This document shows positions 57,646-64,000 of a stretch of 64,000 bases of DNA, one piece after another; the first letter of the stretch is position 1, and every line of letters begins with the position of its first letter. Source of the stretch: Chelonoidis abingdonii. Taxonomy: Eukaryota; Chordata; Testudines; Testudinidae. Position numbers and translations under genes: made by a program. The notes beneath the pieces are model-generated. The model did no database searches, was not told where the DNA came from, and worked only from the letters and a program-made list of their open reading frames with translations. The stretch is taken from the NCBI RefSeq assembly GCF_003597395.2, contig NC_133770.1, positions 89,705,641-89,769,640 of the forward strand, given 5' to 3'.

Positions 57646-58111
57646 GACAAGTTAGGCAGAATAGCAAGGTCTCAATGCGTGGATAGGAGGATGGCGTAGG
57701 GAGGAGGACTTTAGATGTATTAGGAACTGGGGAACCTTTTGAGAAAGGAGGAGCCTGTACCAGAAGGACAGGCTCCACCTAAACCAAAATGGAACTGGAT
57801 TGCTGGCACTTAAAATTAAAAAGGTCATAGAGCAGTTTTTAAACTAATGGTGGGAGGAAAGGCGCAGAGGAGCACATGGTTCAGACAGAGACATCCCTTA
57901 GGGGAGGTTCTATTAATGGAGATTCTCTCTGTTCTTATAAGGAGGAGAGGATGGAGGATGATAACATCCAGGTAGGATCTGATGAGAAACAGTCAAATGA
58001 AAAAGAGTCCCATTCAGTTACATCACATAATGGCAGACAGCTAAAAAGTGACAATTTTTAAGTGCTTATATACAAATGCTAGCAGTCTAAATACTAAGAT
58101 GGGTGAACTTG

Positions 58112-58255
58112 AGTGCCTCATGCACCATCAACCTCAGCCTGGAGCAATCTACACAGGAGGTCCACTTTCTAGACACCACAGTGCAAATAAGTGATGGTCA
58201 CATTAACACCACCCTATATCGAAAACCTGCCGACCGCTATGCCTACCTTCATGCC
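58112..58255 (+). repeat. Penelope-like reverse-transcriptase fragment
   Basis: Translation gives LSLEQSTQEVHFLDTTVQIS followed by DGHINTTLYRKPADRYAYLH. FLDTTV...TTLYRKPTDR...YLH is characteristic of the C-terminal part of Penelope-like reverse transcriptases. It is about 144 bp long and abuts CR1 sequence on both sides. Confidence 0.7.
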
Positions 58256-58457
58256 TGTGAAAGAAAGCATAGAATCAAATGAAGTAAAAATCTTAAATGA
58301 ACCAAACTGTACCATAGAATCTCTATTGATAGAAATTCCATGCTCTAATAATAAGAATATAGCAGTAGGGATATATTACCAACCACCTGACCAGGATGGT
58401 GATAGTGACTGTGAAATGCTCAGGGAGATTAGAGAGGCTATTAAAATAAACTCAGCA

Positions 58458-59090
58458 AGAATCGGGATTTCAACTTATCATTAGCTTTCCTACTCAGATT
58501 TGAACCTTAGCGTTCATAACCTGAGCAGCTAGCATGAACCCCTCTAAGCTTAATTACCAGCTTAGATCTGATCTCGCTGCCACAGCAGCCAAGATTTCCA
58601 GTGTCTTGGCTCACTCTGGTCTCCCCAAAACCTTCCCTGGGGGACCCCAAGACTCAGAGACTCTGAGTCTTACACACAAGGGAAATAAACCATTCCCCCA
58701 CCTCTCTCCCACCCAGAATTTCCTCTCTGGGCTAACCTCAGAGTTACTGATGCAACCTCTTTACATCACAATACCAAGAAGCATGTCTCCTCTTTTCCAC
58801 AAAGAGACAAACCCAAAGACAAGGAAACAGAAAAGATTCTTCTATCTCTCTTCCCCCGTAGCTTCTTCCCGCCCTGGGACACTAGGAGAGTTAAACACAG
58901 AGAGCAGTTTCCCCCTCCCCCTGTCTTTCTTTTCTCCCACCAATTTCCTGGTGGGTCAACTAGAACAAAAAAATCAACAGGTCTTAAAAAGCAAAACTTT
59001 TAATAAAAAAAGAAGAAAGAATAGAATAACAGTTCTCTGAGGATTCTCTGCTGCTTTTACAGATCCAGACTAACACGGCTACCCCTATGA
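58458..59090 (+). repeat. LTR-like segment followed by a Penelope-like 3' tail
   Basis: 58500-59035 has long CT-rich stretches (CTCAGAGACTCTGAGTCTTA, CCCACCTCTCTCCCACCCAG), and AATAAA-like words near 58683 and 59003. Its class is uncertain. 59045-59090 reads CTGCTGCTTTTACAGATCCA, GACTAACACGGCTACCCC, ATGATACTTGACA, the conserved 3' end of a reptile Penelope-like element. The 168-codon frame here (58534-59040) has no recognisable domain, so I do not call it a gene. Confidence 0.5.
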
Positions 59091-59734
59091 TACTTGACAT
59101 CATGTTAAATGAGGATATTGATATAATAGGCATCACAGAAAATTGGTGGAATGATCACAATCAATGGGACACAGTAATACCAGGGTACAAAATATATTGG
59201 AAGGACAGAATAGGTTCGACTGCTGGGGGAATGGCACTATATGTGAAAGAAAGCGTAGAGTCAAATGAAATAAAAATCTGAAATGAACCAAACTGTACCA
59301 TAGAATCTCTATGGATAATAATTCCATTCTTGAATCAGATGAATATAGCCGTAAGGGTATATTACCGACCACCTGACTAGGATGGTAATAGTGACTGTGA
59401 AAAGCTCAGGGAGATTAGAGAGGCTATAAAAATAAAAAACTCAATTATAATGGGGATTTTAAACTATCTCCATGTCAACTGGGTACATATCACCTCAGGA
59501 TGGGATGCAGAAATAAAGTTTCCTGACAACTTAAATGAATGCTTCTTAGAGAAGATATTCCTGGAATCAACAAGAGGAGAGGCAATTTTTGATTTAGTCC
59601 TAAGTGGAGCACAGGATCTGGTCCAAGAGGTGAATACAGCTGAACCGCTTGGAACTAGTGACCATAACATAATAAAATGTAACATCCGGATGGGAGGAGG
59701 GAACACCAAAGCAGTCCACCATGATAGCATTTAA
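59091..59734 (+). pseudogene. CR1 endonuclease domain remnant
   Basis: Frame 59087-59281 reads DIDIIGITENWWNDHNQWDT, VIPGYKIYWKDR and GGMALYVKESV. ITENW corresponds to the E-containing catalytic block (ITETW) of the LINE endonuclease. After a stop at 59279 and a one-base insertion around 59456 that splits the GDFN motif, frame 59450-59734 gives LHVNW, ESTRGEAIFDLVLSGAQDLV and LGTSDHNIIKCNI. SDHN is the C-terminal catalytic histidine block. So the catalytic glutamate and histidine motifs survive but the frame does not. Confidence 0.75.
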
Positions 59735-60504
59735 TTTCAGAAATGGGAAATAAAAAAAAAACAAAAAAGAGTCACCTTGACTAAACAACAAATTAAAAGA
59801 AGCAGTGAGAGGCAAAAAGGCTTCCTTTAAAAAGTGGAAATTATATCCTACTGAGGAAAATAGAAAGGAGCATAAACTCTGGCAAGTAAGGTGTAAAAAT
59901 ATAATTAGGAAGGCCAAAAAAGAATTTGAAGAACAGCTAGCCAAAGACTCAAAAAGTAAAAGCAAAAAGAAATGTTAAGTACATCAGAAGCAGGAAGCCT
60001 GCTAAGCAACAGCTGACAATGTGAGGGAGATTCCTAAACCTGAACCATTCTTGTTAGGTGACAAATCTGAGGAATTGTCCAAGATTGAGGTGTCATTAGA
60101 GGAGGTTTGGGAACAAATTGATAAATGAAACAATAATAAGTCACTAGGACCTGATGTCACCCAAGAGTTCTGAGGAAACTCAAATGTGAAATTGCAGAAC
60201 TACTAAATGCGGTACGTAACCTATCATTTTAATCAGCTTCTGTACCAGATGCCTGAGGATAGCTAATATTACACCATTTTTTTTAAAGACTCCAGATGTG
60301 ATCCCAGGAATTACAGGCCAGTAAGCCTAATGTCAGTACTAACACATTAGTTGACACTATAGTAAAGAACAGACTTATCAGACACATAGCTTAAGAGGAT
60401 TTGTTGGGGAAGAATCAACATAGTTTTGTAAAGGGAAATCATGCCTCACCAATCTACTAGAATTCTTTGAGGGGGGTCATCAACAATGTGGACAAGGGGA
60501 TCCA

Positions 60505-60870
60505 GTGGATAAAGTGTTTTTAGATTTTCAGAAAGTCTTTTACAAGGTCCCTCACCAAAGGCTCTTAAGCAAGATAAGCTGTCATGGGATAGGAGGAAAG
60601 GTCCTCTCATTGATCAGTAACTTGTTAAAAGACAGGAAACAAAGAGTAGGAATAAATAGTCAGTTTTCAGAATGGAGAGAGGTAAATAGTGATTTCCCCC
60701 AGGGATCTATATCAGGACCGGTAATGTTCAACATATTCATAAATGATCTGGAAAAAGGGGTAGACAGTGAGGTGGCAAAATTTGCAGATGATACAAAACT
60801 AGTCAAGATAGTTAAATCCCAGGCAGAATGCGAAGAGTTGCAAAGGGATCTCACAAAACTGGGTGACTAG
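60505..60870 (+). pseudogene. CR1 reverse transcriptase core
   Basis: The 121-codon frame reads VFLDFQKVFYKVPHQRLLSK, where the usual SKAFD block has lost its aspartate (KVFYKV). Then GIGGKVLSLISNLLKDRKQR, INSQFSEWREVNSDFPQGSI, SGPVMFNIFINDLEKG, and FADDTKLVKIVKSQAECEEL with the FADD catalytic box. Fingers-region text (NYRPVSLMSVLT-like) lies upstream at about 60310-60345 in a broken frame. The thumb follows to about 61500, ending with NLWNSLPEDVVKAQTITDYN in frame 61313-61510. In a live element this enzyme copies its own RNA at the nicked target. Confidence 0.8.
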
Positions 60871-61689
60871 ACAACAAAATGGCAGATGAAATTCAACCAT
60901 GATGAATGCAAAGTAATGCACATTGGAAAACATAATCCCAACTGTACATATAAAATGATGTAGTCTAAATTAGCTGTTACCACTCAATGTGCAGCGGCAG
61001 TCAAAAAAGCTAACAGAATGTTGGGAATCATTAGGAAAAGAATAGATAATATTCAAAAAATATATTGTCTTTATATAAATCCATGGTATGCCCACATCTT
61101 GAATTAAGGTACAGAAAAGGGCAACAAAAATTAGGGGTATGGAACAGCTTCCATATGAGGAGAGATTAATAAGACTGGGACTTTTCAGCTTGGAAAAGAG
61201 ATGACTAAGGGGGGAATATGATAGAGGTCTATAAAATCATGACTGGTGCGAAGAAAGTAAATAAGGAAGTATTATTTATTCCTCCTCAGAACACAAGAAC
61301 TAGGGGCACCAAATGAAATCAATAGGCTTCAGGTTTAAAACAAACAAAAGGAAGTATTTCTTCACACAGTGCACAGGCAACCTGTGGAACTCTTTACCAG
61401 AGGATGTTGTGAAGGCCCAGACTATAACAGACTATAATAGCCATTCATGGAGGATAGGTCCATCAATGGCTATTAGCCAGGATGGGCAGAGATGCAAAAC
61501 CATGCTCTGAAGTGTCCTTATCCTCTGTTTGCCAGAAGCTGGGAATGGGCAACAGGGGATGGATCACTTGATAATTACCCATTCTGTTCATTCCCTCTGA
61601 AGCACCTGATATTGGCCACTGTTGGAAGACAGAATCCTGGGCTAGAAGGACCAGTGATCTGACCCAGTATGGCCGTTCTTATGAGATGA

Positions 61690-62366
61690 AGCAGCCTAAT
61701 CTTCACAGAGCAGAAGGATAGAGACACGTTTCCTCTCCTACTATAGCTCCTCACTATGCCTCAGGGGCCAGTAGTGCCTAAAATTTTAGTGGAGTAGCTA
61801 GGGAACATGCAGTATATTAGGAAGTGAAATTCCTTAATTCCTAATGTAGTTGTACTAAGCCTTATGGGACATTGCTTGATACAGAAATACCTGCTTCGGG
61901 AGAAGAAGAGTTTCTCTCTTTCTCATAACTTCAGCTCTAAATTCAGGCTACTCCCTGGTCTCTCTCCAAATGCCGTTGGAGTTTGTGTTGGGATAGTAGG
62001 CAGTGGCTTTGCCTGGGTCACTCCCATCTTTGAGGGCAGAAAGTGGAGAAATGACTACTCAGTGCCCTCTTAAGATCCTAAAATGGAGCCAACGGGGATG
62101 TAGAGGAGGAGGTGTCTCAATATCCACCCTCTGAAGATACCAGCAGTATGTAAGGGAGTTCCACTGCAGGGAAAGAAGGAAGTTGGCTGGGAGTAGACAC
62201 TGTAAATCAGTGACATTTCTGGCTCGGTGAACTTTCATTTCCCTTCTCCCTGTTCATTAAATGTTGCAGGCCAAATTCCTTCTTGCTGTAATGACCCAGT
62301 GAACCTCAACACCAAGGTAAGTCTGAGCAAATTTGAGGCTCTCTGTGAATTTTTCACATTGCTTTT
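61690..62366. other. Unassigned sequence
   Basis: A weak exon-like window (AG at 62269-62270, GTAAGT at about 62318) was considered and rejected. Nothing else is supported. Confidence 0.4.
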
Positions 62367-62374
62367 GTTTAGTG

Positions 62375-62768
62375 TAGAGCTGGGTGATTTTTTTGGCAAA
62401 TAGTAAATTCACTGAAAAATGTGTTTTGGGGGGCACTGAAACTATTCACAAAATCTGGTGAAATTTGGCAAATAGTTTTGGCTGAAAAAAATACGATTTT
62501 TTTCCCCAAAGAATTTGAAATTGTTCATTTTGAAATGAAATACTTTGACTTTTCATTTTGAAATTTAGCCATATGTAAAATGAAAAAAAGGTGAAAAACA
62601 CCCCAGGAACAAACCAAAACTAAAACTTTCATTTTGTTTGATAGATTTTCATTTTGGGTGTGTTTTGATCTGAAGCCACTTTTTTTTTGTTGAGTGAAAA
62701 AAACCAAAGGAATCGAATTTTGGTTAATTTTTTTTTTAAGATTTTTTGGTTCAGCTTACTCAGCTCCA
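62375..62768. mobile_element. AT-rich MITE, 394 bp, TSD GTTTAGTG/GTTTAGAG
   Basis: The left end is TAGAGCTGGGTGATTTTTT. The right end read inward is TGGAGCTGAGTAAGCTGAAC. The flanks are GTTTAGTG (62367-62374) and GTTTAGAG (62769-62776), matching at 7 of 8. The interior is AT-rich with TTTCATTTTG and GAAATTTGGC words repeated on both strands. The 8-bp duplication suggests the hAT superfamily. Relatives are at 37397-37748 and perhaps 12501-13371. Confidence 0.75.
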
Positions 62769-62776
62769 GTTTAGAG

Positions 62777-64000
62777 TTCCCTGTTATTCAGAGCTGTGAT
62801 TGTCATTTGCCACCTTTATTGTAGCTGGTTTGGTTTTAATTTCTTTAACAGAGGTTGATTTTAATTCCCTGAATAATAAAGTACCCATAGATAGTGTCTT
62901 AATTTTAAAAAAGCCATTACAACATCTCTCAAATCTATTAAATGCATTAATAAAGATGAAGAAAACTAAATGCAAGCAGGAAACTGAGATGACTCGTTTT
63001 TTGCCACTAGTGTGAATCATTTGGAATCTACAAAACTGTCATTTGGATTGCCCTTTCAGCCTGTGAGTGAAATGATCCAACCCCATGGGAAAGAAGAGAT
63101 ACAGAATGAATGTAGATTTTTTTTTTTTGCCTTGTAAGCTTTTCATATACAGAATTAAAAAATAATTGGACCTTCTTGGGCTAATTTTATTAGGTATCAT
63201 TTCATTTCTCTTCATGAGAGAAGAAATAAAAGGAAAATTTCCATAACAATAGGACAGATTTAGCTTACAGAGCATAAATCACCATGTCCTATTAGTCAAT
63301 TGTGGGCCTTCATAATTACTAACATTTTGCCTTATAATGCTAATTGGACAGACTGTCATCAAGCCTGGACTTAAAGCCATACACTTTTTCTCAATTTGGT
63401 TGTGTGGCATGTTTCAATATACTTTGAAAGCTATGTCTACTTGGGCCAAAGGAAGAATAATGACAAGTATATAGATACTCTCTCCTGGGGGAATTATTGC
63501 CCTTATGCTAGGAAATGAAATATCTTTCATTGTATATCTGGAATGCTGCAATATAATTAACTGATGTATAAACATACTCAAGAATTAGAACTGTGTGAAA
63601 CTTAGTGACTTGGATTTCTTGAGGATTTGGCAAATGCCATTTTTACTATTGTAGTTTCTGGCCCCTGAGTTTTTGAGTTTCAAATAAAATAACAGTCAAA
63701 GGGAAAATCAGCTAAAAACATTGTTTTTTAATGCTTTCCTTTCTGCCTCTTCTCCCTTTTCCCCACCCAATAGGCTTCCCTTTTTCACCTGTATCTGTAT
63801 TCTGCCTTGAAACCCCTGAACATTTTCCAATCTGCTTAGTCTTTGTCTTGGACTCTCTCCAGAATCTCCTGGATGTCCTGTATCAGCTCAAAGAAAATGT
63901 GGTGGAAATTGAGCTGTTTATCTCTTCCCCATTTCTCCTGTCATAAGCCATCCTTTCTCTCTTGCTTCCATGTTTCAGAAAACTCCAGGATCCTCCATCA
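62777..64000. other. AT-rich unassigned sequence
   Basis: The 71-codon frames at 62800-63015 and 63731-63946 (plus) have no recognisable domain or convincing splice context. No repeat terminus was found. Confidence 0.4.

Larger units (their letters stand above)
57650..61685 (+). mobile_element. CR1 LINE with Penelope-like and LTR-like intrusions
   Basis: Pre-endonuclease linker sequence (57650-58110) includes AGGCTCCACCTAAACCAAAA and AGAGCAGTTTTTAAACTAAT. Endonuclease text follows, then linker, reverse transcriptase and a CR1 3' UTR ending at about 61684 with CCAGTATGGCCGTTCTTATG. The endonuclease region is rearranged: a Penelope-like fragment lies at 58112-58255, one copy of an endonuclease segment at 58256-58457, foreign DNA at 58458-59090, then the endonuclease again from 59091. 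It belongs with the antisense CR1 at 49877. The copy is dead. Confidence 0.75.

Noticed and set aside
58534..59040. 168-codon plus-strand open frame
   Set aside because: It is Ser/Pro/Thr-rich from CT-rich repeat sequence between Penelope-like and CR1 pieces, with no recognisable motif.
62269..62320. Possible short exon between AG and GTAAGT
   Set aside because: It has a good-looking donor, but only about 48 bp contain an in-frame stop in the readings I tried, and the wording GCCAAATTCCTTCTTGCTG resembles an old interspersed repeat. No neighbouring exon was found.
63731..63946. 71-codon frame near the right edge as an exon
   Set aside because: A C/T-rich stretch precedes it, but there is no recognisable protein similarity and no matching donor in the visible sequence.

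Overview
The window looks like non-avian reptile DNA, most likely turtle. This is an inference from its repeat content: CR1-type LINEs whose 3' ends carry the terminal words ATAAGAACATAAGAA or AGAATCATAGAA, a 4-kb PIF/Harbinger element with a Myb/SANT partner gene, many hAT-type elements with 8-bp target duplications, Penelope-like tails, and MIR/L2-like relics. The base composition is AT-rich and CpG-poor, with GC-rich islands that are nearly all inside transposons. There is no bacterial-style gene organisation, no CRISPR array and no rRNA or tRNA gene. I found no host protein-coding exon that I can defend, so the window reads as intergenic or intronic sequence.

Layout. 0.8-7.4 kb: a plus-strand CR1-like LINE broken by a hAT MITE, by an antisense LINE of another family and by a further MITE. 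9.2-11.1 kb: two hAT-like MITEs flanking an LTR-like segment. 12.5-13.4 kb: an AT-rich MITE-like block with an inverted repeat inside. 16.2 kb: a 124-bp hAT MITE. 17.5-21.4 kb: a 3.9-kb non-autonomous hAT element holding a 1.5-kb LTR and a second hAT. 21.7-22.5 kb: a LINE reverse-transcriptase fragment. 24.2-28.5 kb: a complete but decayed Harbinger element with both genes, nested in an older MITE. 28.7-31.4 kb: MIR, antisense CR1, an L2-like tail and a foldback hAT. 32.1-33.0 kb: a Harbinger-like non-autonomous element with a 545-bp run of N. 37.4-41.8 kb: an AT-rich MITE, a LINE C-terminal fragment, a 1-kb hAT with a perfect hairpin, and an inverted-repeat element with tRNA-like modules. 47.2-47.6 kb: an intron-less, full-length histone H2A copy on the minus strand. 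49.9-56.1 kb: CR1 3' end, LTR-like piece, hAT fragment and a degraded Ty3/gypsy element. 57.6-61.7 kb: CR1 with Penelope pieces and a duplicated endonuclease segment. 62.4-62.8 kb: another AT-rich MITE.

The genes do not form a pathway. The only cooperating pair is the Harbinger transposase and its Myb/SANT DNA-binding partner, transcribed convergently inside one set of terminal inverted repeats, and both are disabled. The H2A copy is the only gene-length open frame resembling a host protein. It is flanked by an 11-bp direct repeat and has lost several arginines through CpG-type changes, so it is most likely a retrocopy. All family names rest on reading motifs, termini and target duplications by eye; no alignment or database search was run.
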